From contig SKCR01021385.1 in assembly GCA_019454045.1 (NCBI GenBank), forward strand, positions 1 to 64,000: a stretch of DNA of 64,000 nt, given 5' to 3'. A program made the translations under genes and the position numbers. The notes under the pieces are model-generated. The model worked only from the letters and a program-made list of their open reading frames with translations. It did no database searches and had not been told where the DNA came from. Positions 33,301 through 46,681 of the stretch are shown here, piece by piece. Every line of letters starts with the position of its first letter. The stretch's first letter is position 1. This DNA comes from Zanthoxylum bungeanum. Its lineage: Eukaryota > Streptophyta > Magnoliopsida > Sapindales > Rutaceae.

Positions 33301-36265
33301 TGTGGGACACAGGACCTGAGCGACGCCGTTCCTAGGCTCGCGGCCTAGTTGGGAAGGATTACATAACATGGAGTCGCCACCCGGTGTGAACCGGGACAAA
33401 GATTTAAGGCCGCACTCACCCCTCGCAAGGGAAGACCTCAAACCGTTGGGTTCGGAATGGTCCCTTACTTATGTCACTTGTAATGAAAGGATTCATGTAA
33501 TAATTTAACTAAGCTTAAGTAACACTTATTTCCAATAGTATTATGCTTCTAAATTCTCATATGCAAAATAAAACTTATGTGTACATTTTTACATATGTCT
33601 CATATTTAAAGTCGCATGCTTAACATATATCAAGATAGCAGCGAACATACAACTTAATTTACATATCACATTCAGGAAAACACAAGCACACATATGGGCA
33701 CTTTTCCAAGCGGTACGTGGAATTGTAGCCCAAGTACAGACCGCACTACCGTCCATTCGGAATCGGCTACGGAATTTACGTCTGGGTTTCCATCCGATAT
33801 ACCGCAAGAAATAATACTCAAATGTTATCATGACATAAGCATACGAATTGTAATACATTGACACATTTGCATAAGAAAGATCAATCAATAGGCAATTATG
33901 CATGAATATAATAAGACAGACTCAGTTCAGTGTGTGCACGTTCGTGTAGCGTTCGTAAACGCGTTCGAACGGAAATGAAACAGAATGCTCACGTTCGAGT
34001 AGCGTTCGTAAACGCGTTCGAACGGAAATGAAACAGAATGCTCAAGTTCGTATGGCGTTCGTAAACGCGTTCGAACGGAAATGAAACAGAATACTCACGT
34101 TCGTATGGCGTTTGTTAACGCGTTCGAACGGAAATGAGACCTGATGCATGATAAGGCAAAATGTATGCGCGTTCGAGTTGCGTTCGTGAACGCGTTCGAA
34201 CGGACACGGACCTGATGCATGAAATAGGATGCAATACATAAACAGAAAGTAAAGGGGCGCGGCGAAGCACTGCCGTAAAGGTGACCTTTTGGGGCTCTTG
34301 ATCTCTCAAAGAGAGGACCTTTAGACCAACATACTAAACCCATGCGCGTCACATCACACATACAAGAATAGAACCAATCATATCAACCAAGTATGCCTGA
34401 TTGAACACATCTTACATCCAATCTGAACACGCATCAACCGGCGCGGCAAAGCATCGTGGTAAAGGGCTTTTAGCCCCCTCCCCATAGGGGATCTCACATC
34501 ACACTTACTAAGCCCATGCGCTCGATTGACTTATACATACGAAAATAAAGATAATAATATCAAACTAAGTATGCCCGATTGAACGTATCTCGCGTCCAAC
34601 CGAACATACATCAACCGGCGCGGCGAAGTAGTGTCACGAAGGTGGCCTTTTCGGCTCTTTGTCTCCCAAATGGAGGACCTTTGGACTAACTCACTAAGCC
34701 CATGCGCTTGGTTGAATCATGCATAACTAACGACATATTGAATTCAAGTAAAGCAAACTAAATAAACAAGAGCAACACAACAAAAGAAAGATGGTGCCGT
34801 TTACCCAAGCGGTACGTGGAGTTGTGGCCCGAGTACAGATCATATTACCGTCCATTCGGAATCGGCTATGAAATTTATGTCCGGGTTTCCATCCGATATA
34901 CCGCGAGAGTTGACACATCTCTCGTTCATCCAATACCCACAACATACATCATACACACAACGGATACCACAAATACAGAAAATATAATCAAAATAAATGA
35001 CCAGAAAATAAAATGAGAATAAGTGTGAAAGATACCCTCAGGTCTAACCTTTTAAGCCGTCTCTCTGACTCACGTTCCACGAAAATCGGAAGGGGGGGGA
35101 AAGCTCCGCAACTTTTCTGGTCCGCTGGTTCAACGTCCTAGCTCACTGCTTCGCTGCTTTGCTTACGGTTCGAACTCCGTTCTGCTCCTATTCGGCTCCT
35201 GTTTTGCTGCTCACTGCACGGGCTACATGTTTCAACGTTTTCAAAGAACTATTCCAAGTTTGTGGGTTCTTAGTGCAATTATATATGATTATTCTTAAGG
35301 TTATCAATGTAGTTTTTATGTTACTGTTTTAAGGTAATCTAGGAGGTTGTTTAGGCGTGTTTTAGGGTTCGGCTATGGGTGAGTTTGGTGTGTTTTGGAT
35401 TCGGCTGTGGTGGTTGTAAGTGTTTTGGATTCGGCTATGGTGGTTGGGTTCTTTGTTTTCTTTTTTGTGTATGTGTGAAGTGTTTTCTCTTTTGTTTGCT
35501 TGTTTAGTCTTGGGTGTGTAGAGAGAGTCTAGAGAGATTTTGAGAGAGTTTGGGTGTGAATTCTATGTGTCAAGCTTGGGTGTGATTTTTGTTCTGTCCA
35601 GGAGAGGAATGGCCTTGGTTATGGGTTGTTTATATAGAGAAGGGTTAGGGTTGACAAGGGAAGGGATTTGTGCATTAAATTAGGATATGATTTAGTTTTA
35701 AACAAGGAAATCAAAGGATTGAGGGGGGGACAAAATATTTTACTTTAGGAAGTTGTAATATTTAATTTGTGTTGGTTTAGGAATACAAATATTTTATATT
35801 GGTAAATATCTTATTAGATTAGGAAGTCAAATATATGATTGGCTTTAATTGGTTAAGATTGATTTTAATTAGGCATATCTTCTTTTTAGTATTGGTAAAT
35901 ATTTTATTTAATTGGTAAATGGTTTAAATATTTTATCTAATGTTTAATGTTTAAATTAATATTTATTTATTTAATTTGGGATGTGTTTTATGGGCTTTGG
36001 GGAGCTAAATGGGCTGGGTGTGAGGCTAGCAGCAAAACCAGAATTACCGACACCGTTCGAACGCTTCCTCGAATGCGACACGAACGCCCGCAATCTGTTT
36101 CCCGTTCGAACGAAGTAACGAACGCAGCACCAACGAAGACAGTGAGCTTGTTTATTCTGAATTTCCCCTTCCGATATCCGTTTCCCGCGGCTTTCGTGAC
36201 TCAAAAGGTAGTGCCTCCAAATGAGGCTCATCATCGGGTTAATATGCAAGAATGCAGTGCCTACA
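33301..36265 (-). mobile_element. Solo LTR of family G1, inserted in the Copia-B LTR
   Basis: The ends TGTGGG and CCTACA are flanked by GACAG on both sides (33296-33300 and 36266-36270). This is an inverted copy of 253-3352. No interior sequence is present, so it is a solo LTR left by LTR-LTR recombination. It lacks the downstream half of the palindrome array and has a different leader after the TATA box: about 35350-35600 is built from repeated ATTCGGCTRTGG words not seen in the first copy. The empty site is visible near 43007. Confidence 0.93.
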
Positions 36266-36606
36266 GACAGCCTAAACAGCGAACTGGTCACTGTTCGGGC
36301 AGCCTACGTATTGTCCAAATATTTTAGGGGCTGACCTGGGCAGTCCCCATGAGCATTGGTTGATTGGTTCGGTCGGAAACGCATTTTATGCTATTTTGTG
36401 AAAAACGTTTTCATAAAAGTTTCGTTGTATTTCAACATTATTTATATCGTTATATGATATCGAATAAATATTTTCATGTGAAATATGAATGAATTATTAA
36501 TATTGGATATTAAATAATTTATTCGTAAGTTTAAAAATTTTAAACTACGATTTCACCCGAACCGCGCTCCTTCAGCTGCGCCTCCATGTTTAGACCCCAA
36601 CAAAAA

Positions 36607-36618
36607 TGGTATCAGAGC
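36607..36618 (+). promoter_or_regulatory. Primer binding site (initiator tRNA-Met type) of Copia-B
   Basis: TGGTATCAGAGC follows the LTR end ACCCCAACA after four A residues. It is complementary to the 3' end of plant initiator methionine tRNA, the usual primer of Ty1-copia elements. The same site follows the second LTR at 43345. Confidence 0.9.
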
Positions 36619-39600
36619 GAGTCTGATCAAGGACGCCCGTTATGAATAGCCCTTTAAAATTCAATGTTTAGTTTAATCATTAATTTATACATGCATGTGT
36701 TTATTTAATTTGATTAAATAAAGTAAAAGCATATTTTTGTTGGAAAATCCCCGATTTAAATAAGGTTTTAAGAAAGTGACTAGTATTATGAATACTTGTT
36801 TCTTCGTCTGCCTTGTCAATACGGATGTAAATATTTTCATGATGTTATGGCTGTAACGTGCCAAAGCTGTGTAGTTATAGTTGAAGGTTGTTCATTTGCG
36901 CCGCTAGAACTTATATGATAAGAGATAAATTCAAGTGAAAATGGAAATCTTGAACGTGCCAAAGCTGTCAGGACTATATCGGTAGCTTGAGTTTGTCATT
37001 GACAAGTTTAACCTTGATACGCCTCCTTGTGAACGTGCCAAAGCTATCATAACGAGAAACGATAAGGACTGAACCTAGGAGTCACAGTGAGTGTGATTGA
37101 CAATGAGTTGTCTACCTAATGAATATACGTAGGCGAGAACGTGCCAAAGCTGTGAGTCGAAATATATTCATGGGGTCCACTTCCCATTATGGAATTCAAT
37201 TTAATTATTGAATTCTCATTTCCGTTGGGGATTACGGTTTTACATAAAGTAGTGGGAGGCACTGCTAAGTTAAAATCCTTAACTTATGTGGTGTGTAATA
37301 TTATGTAAATTGTCGCTCATGTTGTTCCTTATTCTATTTGTTTAATAGAATTAAACTTTTATCCACTGCATGCATATTATATATATGTTTTCTGACTTTA
37401 ATTATGGTTGCAGATTTCTAGAATAGGTTCTAGATTAGAATAGATATTGATATAATCCTTCTAGACAGAATAGTTTCTTATGCAGTAAAGATTGACATGA
37501 ATTGGTTCACGTCTCGAGATTCTTCACTGACATTAAGAAAACCCCATTAGGTATTTGTTTATCTAATAATGACGTTTCTTGGCTTTAGTGACATTCAGAG
37601 GTCATATGTCAGACACTATTTGTTTTTCGATTATTTGCAAATGTTGTAAATAATTTGAAAGTAAATAATAAAGCTAAAGAAAGAAGATGCGTATATTTGT
37701 GTATAGAAAATAATGATTTTCATAATACGACAACTGTAGATATTGGATATCAGATCTCCCGTCTAGTTATTTAAAATATAGTTGAATGATTGTTTCGATA
37801 TTTGATATCAGAACTTGCGACTATTTGATAGTTACTGGTTCTTTGTAAACAATTGTTACATATTTTAAAACCACTAGTAGTGTCATTAACGAATAGATAA
37901 ACATTAAGAAAAATATTCGGTTAAGTAAATAACTTAGAACATTATTTTATGAGATTTTATCACTTAAGTATTGTATGCTTAATCCATATGGTGAATGATG
38001 GTCTGATATGAGATCACTCCATATATCCTTATCCATTTAACGAATATTGTATTCGGGAAAGTGACTAAATCTCATTTAACCAATGACTGTCATTGGACCA
38101 GAAAATTTATTAAACTGATACATTGGATGTATGTCATTTAATGAATTGTAAACTGCTTAAGGTAGTTTTCTTTACTTCGTAACTTAGTCAATGAACTGTC
38201 GTGACTTAGTTACATGTTTCTGATGAAACACAGATAGAATATTTTGACTTGTTCAAAGATATTCGATCTGAAGTGTTGAAAATTATATCTTTAAAATTCA
38301 TCAGAAGTCTTTGAATTGTTCAAAGAGGTTTGATATGATCAAACATATGAATTTATGGCAATTTGTTCTAAGGTTATTCGAAGAATATAATTCTTACATC
38401 AATATTATTCTTCCACGATTCCATATTGATGGAATTGGTTAGTGGAAGAAATCAAATCTTATATGATTTGATTCGTTTGATATTGAGTGTTACCGAATTA
38501 GTTTCAATACTGTTGGGGATATGCTCCAATAACACTTATTCATCATTTTATTAATGTTCCATTAGTTTCTACAGTTACATATATGATATGTATAAGTAGA
38601 AAATTCGAATCTTGAAAAGTTTGAGTTTTGAATCTTTCTTTTGTATAATGGTTATACAATCGATAGTACTTGCGCCTTGGAGGTACGAGTATAAGTTTGT
38701 CATTTATTTTATTTAATAGAATATTGTATTCTATTTGATATAATATCTTTTCTACGATCTCGAGTAATAAAATTGTTTATTACTTAGTGTGTAACATTGG
38801 ATGTTGACTATAGTAGAAAAGACTTGACTTATTGAAGTCAAATACGGTGATAAACTATAAATGAAACTACATAATTAATAAGATGAAAATACCCTTTTAT
38901 TACTTCCATATAAGTGCTATAGGATGTCAGAATCATTAGCAAAGTATTTGATACTTAATGATTTTATTATTTTCTTATCGAAGAAAATTATCTTATAACT
39001 TATAGTGGAAACGATATTTGATATCGATTCCGGAATTTAGCATTAGACCATAGATCTAAGATTGTTCATAGCTTACTACGATCAAGTTTGGAACTTGATT
39101 GAGCTTTTATTATGAATCGTTCATAAAATGTATAAATGGTTTACGCAGCAAAAGCACAATTAGCTTATTAAAGGTTTGACCTTTATAGTATGACAGTGAG
39201 AAAAGTTATACTCAATAATCTATTGTAGATTCCGAGGAAACTTGTCTCTAGTCGCACTGATTGAACAATTTAGGATCTGATGGCTAATAATGATATTAAA
39301 TTGTATATTTTAGCTAAAGAATACAAAGTGGCGAATGGTTTCTTCAGATAAGAGATCCATTGTGAGTTCTTAGTTTGAAGAATTCATTTTGGAATGGCCC
39401 TGGAGTTTGTATTATGCTAATATTACAATTTAATATATTAGCTTATAGAGCCTATTGTAGACTCATATGAGCTTTCTGGAAATTTATGTTTTCTAATTTT
39501 GATATTAGTCAGAGTATCTGATTTTATCAAAGCATATTGAATACATATGGGATTGAAGGGTTAGTAGGAGTGTACAAATTTTTTTCTAGTATTTTACATC

Positions 39601-40564
39601 ATAATGACATTGTCATTATTAATGTAATAATGGGATGTTTATGAGGTAAAAAGGTTTACCTCAGTCTTGTTTTCTCCATGAAAGCAGTGGGAGTGGTCTC
39701 TATTATATTTGATATAAAGTTTTATATAAGATATAAAACTAAGAGACCTGTGAGTACTCCTGGACGCAACAAGACTATATGTATGACAGTTAGTGTGTGT
39801 CTTGTGTATATTATTTATCTTTCGTAAATGATGATTCATTTTTTCGAAAGAGATAATGATTAGAATGTCTAATTAATCTTATGCATCATATGATTATGGC
39901 ATAATGAATACTATATGGAGTGCGATTAGAGATATCAATTTAATCGTAATTGTTACGAGTTATTTTGATAACCTCTGGACCATAAGATGGGTCTTGAAAC
40001 ATATTCTTTATTATCTTTGAGATATAAGAATGAGTTTCTAATTAATGGAGAATAAATCCGCAACCATTAGGGTCAGATTAATTTTGAATCTAATTATGAC
40101 GTTAGACAGTCTACGTCATAAAGAGTCAGAAAAGATGCAGTGAGAGTGTCACGAATGATTCTACTGTATGAGTGGAATTAGTTGCAACTTATGAAGTATT
40201 GACTTATGAAGTTACATATTGACCTCGTAGATTAGAAGTTTGTTATTAGTGTTGTGTTTGCAATTGTCTACATAGTATTTTGGATTTGATCCGTAAATAC
40301 ATAGACAATTTAGTAGCTGAAACACAAAGTTGATATGGCATCTAATTCATATTGATGTAGAACTTAGTTTCTACAAAAATATGAATGATGTCTGCTAAGG
40401 AAAATGATTGTGTTTGTTGGACAAACTCAATATGTCATAGCGGGCTTACTTGTTGTTACCTACCTCTTGAATGTTAAGTGAGTTCCTGAGGGCCATGAGT
40501 ATGTGATACACATTGGGATTCATATATGATACTATGGATTGGCACTAGAGCAAGTGGGAGAAAT
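36619..40564 (+). mobile_element. Noncoding interior of Copia-B (LARD-like)
   Basis: About 3.95 kb between primer site and polypurine tract with no frame above 70 codons on either strand and no trace of RT that I can see. The leader has four copies of AACGTGCCAAAGCT (36855, 36953, 37032 and 37138). The 3' end, GGCACTAGAGCAAGTGGGAGAAAT, is a normal copia polypurine tract. The element is either a large non-autonomous derivative or one decayed beyond recognition. TGTTGGGGATATGCTCC near 38523 might mark another nested LTR, but no end or TSD was found. Confidence 0.65.
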
Positions 40565-43340
40565 TGTTAGGGTTGGTGCTCTGAGCGCCAATCCCGATCG
40601 TATTTATGTTTGATTCATGAATACAAGCAATACCTTTTTCCATAATATACTAATTTTAATGGTAGCATCTCTTGTCTGTTAAATATGTATTCGATCTAAT
40701 TCTGGTTTAGTGATATGTATATATATTAGATAAAGACCCCAGGATTTACAAAGTAGTGCACAGTTACAATATAGTTTGTAATTGACATTGGGAAGTGTCA
40801 CTATAAGTTGTATATCCTTAAATTAAGTTCCTGGTCAAGATTCGCTGACACGGGTCGGTTAGTAAAATCCGTTGAGACCAGTACATGTCGTATATCGGAC
40901 TTGGTCCGATGGTTTATCCCATTGAACCATGAGTCTTGGGAGACTCGTATAGACGTGTAGGTGTTTATTTGATAAACACCGAACGACTCACCGAAGATTT
41001 CCTAATAGATGGTACACCAACTTCAATAGGAATCTTCACGGGTTGAGTAGCATAATGATTCTTTGACTTGAGATACCACTGTGGATATATGAGTTATCCT
41101 CCACACTTAGATGACAGTCACATCACCGATCTATTTAGATCAGACCTCCGCCTGTTCGTTGGGTGTGGACTCATGCTCATGATATCTTGTGTGTATCAAG
41201 ATAAGATCCGTCAGTTCTGTGTACAGAGCATAGGTAGTCCAAATGTGATTAACAATCTGTTAAATTTATGGCCATAGTATAATTCGGAAGTGAGTTCCGA
41301 ATGTTATTTAGAGATTTCTAATAGATACGTCGACATGATTATTCCTATAGAGATTTGACGTTTATATCTATATCTCTGGGATAATCCGGATACCTGTGAC
41401 GGAGGGATTATACATATGCAGTGACCTCGACCTGTATGATTCAGCGAGTTTATCCGTGATCGTCATAATTTACGGGTGGGTGAATTATGGACATGAAATT
41501 GGATTTCGTGACGGATATGTATGAATCTAGAGAGTCTCACTAATGAAATATACTCGTAGAGCACTAGGGCAACTGTTATGAATAATACTGATTATTTATA
41601 ACTCGTTTAACGGTTAAACGAAAAATACATGCAATCGGGACCTGATCGTCATTCCTGAATTAATGTGTATTTGTATTTAATATTTGATATTATTCAATAC
41701 ACATTAATTAAATATCAAATTGTGATATTTAACATATATCATTAATATATGTATTTGAGATATTTAATGTAAATATAATACATATATTTGAGATATTTAT
41801 ATTTATTATTTATTAATTTAATTGTTAAATAATTAATTAATTAAAATTACAAATATCTTTGTAATGATTTATGCTTTATTAAAGTTGGAAATGGCTTGAT
41901 ACCATTGGCACACATTTTGATTTACTTTATTACAGTTAAAGTGTTAACTTTATTAACTAAAATGTGGACTAATGAAAATTGAACAAAAAATCAATAATTG
42001 TTATTATTTTTTTTGTCAATTTCGGCCATGAGGAAATTAATTAACAAAACTGTTTTGTTTTTCATTTTCTATCACTTAGACAAGTTTTAACAAATATTTA
42101 CAAAGAAAAGTTTAAGAGAAAGGTGAAGGAAAAATGGAAAAACTCAATCAAAGCTTGGAATTTGTAAGTTTTTCTTAACTTTCTTCAACTAAGAAATTGT
42201 TTCCATGTATCTAGGATTCAATTTGTGATGGTTAGAATTTTCTCTACTCTTTTATGTATGTAATTACATGGTTGTAAACTTGTTGGAAAGATGTTGCATG
42301 TGTGTATGAACAAAATATGCTTATTAAGCATTCTTTTGATTAATTAGTAATCATGTTGTCATTCTAGAGTTGCTTAGCCATTCATAAATGACCTAGAATT
42401 GTTCTTGAGTTGTTTCATGATGGTGAGACTTGATTGGTGTGGTATTGGATTGATTAAAGTGTTGAATTTTATCAATTTAGTGTAAATTGCCCAATTTGAG
42501 TAATTTATGAAATTAGGGTTCTTAACCCACTCAAATTTTGGGGCTTTTCATATATATGTTATAATTTGATGTATATTTGATGTGTGTCAAATTTTGGATT
42601 GATTGGATTTGATCTTGATGTGTTTTGAACAAATTAGGCCAAATTGTAATTAATAAAAGTTCTGGGCTGTTTTCGTAATTCTGGAAAATTACTGGGCAGT
42701 TTGCGCAAATCTGAAAAAGTTTATGGTTTTGTTGCAAAATTGTAAAAATTATTTTGGGATTGATTTTGAATCAATTAAATATGTAATTGACATATTTAAA
42801 ACTAAATGATTAAATTGCAAACTTTTGAGGTCTTATTGCAATTAATGATAAATCTGATTTTTCTGATAAAAATTCAGTTTTTTTATTTATTTATTGAGTA
42901 ATTAGAATAAATTAGTTTATTTTAATTGCCAAAGAAAAATATTTATCGGAAATTATTTCGGAGTGAAAATACGCGAAAATTGTGAAAAACGGCGTTACTG
43001 GATAACGGCACCCCAAACAGCGAACTAGTCATTGTTCGGGCAGCCTACGTATTGTCCAAATATTTTAGGGGCTGACCTGGGCAGTCCCCATGAGCATTGG
43101 TTGATTGGTTTGGTCGGAAACGCGTTTTATGTTATTTTGTGAAAAACGTTTTCGTAAAAGTTCGTTGTATTTCAACATTATTTATATCATTATATGATAT
43201 CGAATAAATATGTTCATGTGAAATATGAATGAATTATTAATATTGGATATTAAATAATTTTCGTAAGTTTAAAAATTTTAAACTAAGATTTCACCCGAAC
43301 CGCGCTCCTTCCGCTGCGCCTCCCTGTTTAGACCCCAACA
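40565..43340 (+). mobile_element. Complete Copia-B LTR (2776 bp)
   Basis: It begins TGTTAGGGTTGGTGCTCTG after a polypurine tract and ends ACCCCAACA. It is the intact reference for the truncated LTR 29347-36602 and for the minus-strand solo LTR 11338-13863. It is followed by a primer binding site and the start of another interior, so it served both as 3' LTR of one unit and as 5' LTR of the next. Confidence 0.9.
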
Positions 43341-43606
43341 AAAATGGTATCAGAGCGAGTCTGATCAAGGACGCCTGATATGAATAGCCCTTTAAAATTC
43401 AATTTTAGTTTAATCATTAATTTATACATGCATGTGTTTATTTAATTTGATTAAATAAAGTAAAAGCATCTTTTGTTGGAAAATCCCCGATTTAAATAAG
43501 GTTTTAAGAAAGTGACTAGTATTAGGAATACTTGTTTTTCTTTCGTCCGCCTTGTCAATACGGATGTAAATGTTTTCATGATGCTATGGCTGTAACGTGC
43601 CAAAGC
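43341..43606 (+). mobile_element. Second Copia-B primer site and truncated interior
   Basis: TGGTATCAGAGC at 43345 and the following 250 bp match 36603-36869, including GTAACGTGCCAAAGC. There the sequence stops and the AATTAATC array of LTR copy A' begins. An LTR-interior-LTR-interior order is the product expected of unequal recombination between two elements or LTRs. Confidence 0.85.
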
Positions 43607-44720
43607 AATTAATCCCAGATTAATTTTCTCTTTCATAATTAATCCCAGATTAATTCTGGACGTAATTAATCCCAGATTAATTTTCTCTCTCATAATTAAT
43701 CCCAGATTAATTTTGTTCGAGTCAAATGTCACCGGTGAATCTTTGAGAAGCAACCCAAAAGATCCATGGATATGTTGGCAGTAAATACGGTCATCGGACT
43801 ATCCGAACACGTGCGTACCCTGTACCACGTTCTTACCGATTTACAAGACATGGTTGGCTTCTAGCAAAACACCGTGCATACCCAATTCTACAGAAATATT
43901 CAACGAGGAATATATAATCTGTATCAGGCGTAATATACAATGTATTGCGAAATACGATCCAGTATCGGATGTCACATGCTAGACCTAGGGCTGAAATTGT
44001 GTCTGCCCCGTACGAAGCATATATCGGATCATCAACAACTAGTCTCTATAATCAGATAAATATGACCTAGTCATACTATCCCGATAGCTGCAACATTTAA
44101 GAGTAGTAGTTCTGTATCCTGCGTGATCATCATCTCCATATGACTGAAGTGATACTTCCATCTTGACATCACACCCAATACACTACGATTCTCAGTAAAC
44201 CCTGAAGAGGCGTACACAGAACCTGTTAAAGCTCCGGACGACCAAAACCAAAGCGTACTGATTGTACCAAGTATTAGCGATGCAAGTCTCAGGTTAAGAC
44301 CACATACACCTACCCTGATTTGGATTCCCATAGACACATAGTCATACTACCAATGGGACTCCGAGGGGTCTATCCAGAGCGAAGCTGTTCCCGGTCCAAC
44401 GGCTAACAGAACCTCCTATCACACTTGCATAAGTATCCAATACTTAAATATATGAGAATTATGTCGTTAAGCTTCCATAACGCGCACAAGTGTAATACTA
44501 GTCTATTCCGCATTATCAATGTCCACTACGACTAGGGTTATTTAATGATCAAACCTTTCGTGGATTAATATTGTCTCATATCTTATTAATCTGGTTCTAA
44601 TCATATGGACTTTTATCAATTATATATCCAAGTAATCCAATTACAAAATGATAAAAGAGCAATTTCTTTTCTCACATAGTTAATTTGTACAAACACCATG
44701 TCTTTTACAAATAGTGATGC
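43607..44720 (-). mobile_element. Minus-strand copia LTR, copy A' (part 1)
   Basis: Closely matches 26510-28115 of copy A without the MITE. The left end is cut in the AATTAATC array. It is split at GATGC (44716-44720) by Copia-C; the last 27 bp of the LTR are at 53835-53861. Confidence 0.85.
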
Positions 44721-46667
44721 TGTTAGGGATATGCCCTATAACCAACTTGTGGATGTGCTATATGTACATGTATTTGTATATTTTCATTAATTAATAAAAC
44801 CGAAATATTTATTATACGTGTCTTACATAACTTATATGAATCATCAAACACTGTAATAAAGCCCTTGGAGTAATAAGATGATGGCTTCCACGGCTTATGA
44901 GAATCATTACTCTTAAACGTTCATAGTCATAGTTTTGTGAATAGTCTGGGCGTTCACAAAGCGGAGAGACTATCATGATGATATGATCTGCCCTTAAGTG
45001 GGGTAGCCGATCTCATAGGCTACTAGCGGAGATCCGTCCGCTTGGTGTATCACATAGATGCATGAGTTGCTCGGGTCCATCGGACTGACAGCCGAAAGTT
45101 TTCACATGGAGTGTTTATCCCATGTGTCTGTGAGAACTTTCATATATCGATTGTGTGACTAGTCCTTATACTTTAGGTCTTTACAATCTTATGTGTGGAT
45201 CAAATAACTTTGACATTCTCCTTCCCTGGTTCAAAAGATCCGGTCATAAGGGTATGATTGGGTCATTTGTTGAAAAACATGAAGTTTGTAAAGATACAAC
45301 AGAGAATCGCCACTCTCTCGGATAATATTTTCTTATAAGAGTAGTATTCCAGTGCACGGGTTGATATATGTGATCAGTGCTTGAGACTGTGGCCACAGCG
45401 GAAGAATCATGTGAGATTCTTGGGTTAACACGATTCATGACACTATCAACATCATACCTTTGACTATATGGGTGGACACTTTCCATACCCTAGGTCAAAC
45501 GGTGGGGATACAGTGAGGCGAGGGACCGTATCATATGTAAATCGCATACATAATGGGTATATATATCTTTCATTCTCATTTGGGGGCCTTGGCATGTGCT
45601 AGATGTCAACCTTGGTCATTGAAATCGAATGACCATCTGATCGGATGATAATTTATGTTCGATTAAATTATCACTATTCATTTCATGTCCAACTTGAGGG
45701 GAATCCAAAAGGTCACACACAACAAAGTCGAAATCAATGGTTAATAGTACACAGTACAAATTTAAAAGCATATATGATTGTTGTAGGAATTGTTCATAAA
45801 TAGTTCAATGTGTTTAATTATTGAAAGATCATTTATGAGGTTCCATAGTGGCTAAGGATTGGTGAATGATGATATAGGGCTCTTTGGGAATTAGAATAAA
45901 TAAATAAATAAATAAAACGTGAATAATAACGTGAATAGTAATTTTTTTTGGGTATTTGTTTTGAATTTCAATTCGGCCCAAACTCTTATTAGGGTTTTAT
46001 AATCTCATTAAACCACTAAATTAAGATCCAATGGCTAAGATTAAATTAACATTTATCCCACATCGGATTCTTAATTAATTTTGTTTTCTTTGGAGCACCT
46101 ATATAAACCAAAGAATTCTTCAAAAAATTTTGCACCAAACCTTTCATATCTTGGGTTTATATAAGTGAGCAACTCTAAAGTTTAAGAGTAAGCCACTGAT
46201 TTTGAGGATCCTTAAGTCTAATTGACTAGAGGAACCTCGAGTTAAAAGTTTTGAGGTATTTGCCTAGGCTAGCACCAAGGGCAAAATACCAGTGCACTCA
46301 AGGCGTAGTCTTGCCGTTGAGTTTTGGCTTTGGTGTGTGTACCTTTGGAGGCCACACACTTGGGTGGATCTTTGGAATGTGGAAGAGCTTGCTGAGTTCG
46401 AGAAAAGCTTGTAGATTGAATGGAGGACTGGATGGGTCTTCGGTTCAAGTAAGTCTTTTTCTTTCTTTATTTAATAAGATTTCTTATGATAGTTAGCATG
46501 TTTAGGTTTATGTTCTTTGCATGTTTTATGAGTTTTTATGCTCAGAATATATAGTAACAACCTAGGCTTGTAGAATAATCAAAACAAATGGGTCTTGGGC
46601 AAGGGATATCGGCATCATAATTTGATTATTTAATTTTCCGATGCGCACTCGTTGCCGCTTCCCATTA
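44721..46667 (+). mobile_element. 5' LTR of Copia-C
   Basis: It begins TGTTAGGGATATGCCCTATA and ends near CGCTTCCCA, just before the primer site. It matches 52000-53834 over its length, with scattered substitutions and one indel of roughly 100 bp near 46480-46620 present only here. TATATAAA lies at 46100-46107. A CAAG|TAAGTC donor-like site follows in both LTRs. Confidence 0.9.
46100..46107 (+). promoter_or_regulatory. TATA box of the Copia-C 5' LTR
   Basis: TATATAAA precedes an A-rich leader start. The 3' LTR has the same site at 53390-53397. Confidence 0.65.
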
Positions 46668-46668
46668 G

Positions 46669-46681
46669 TGGTATCAGCGCC
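46669..46681 (+). promoter_or_regulatory. Primer binding site of Copia-C
   Basis: TGGTATCAGCGCC matches the tRNA-Met primer consensus TGGTATCAGAGCC with one change. It lies one or two bases after the LTR end. Confidence 0.85.

Larger units (their letters stand above)
29347..36602 (+). mobile_element. Copia-B LTR, 5'-truncated and interrupted by two nested insertions
   Basis: The segment begins in mid-LTR at TTCGTTGGGTGTGG and ends ACCCCAACA. It matches 41155-43340 closely once two insertions are removed (X at 30556-32640 and the G1 solo LTR at 33301-36265, each with a TSD). What remains is about 2195 bp, against 2186 bp in the intact copy. The first roughly 590 bp of the LTR is missing. A tRNA-Met-type primer site follows at 36607, so this was a 5' LTR. 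Confidence 0.9.

Noticed and set aside
38523..38560. TGTTGGGGATATGCTCC as a possible nested LTR start
   Set aside because: It resembles copia LTR starts, but no matching end, primer site or TSD was found.
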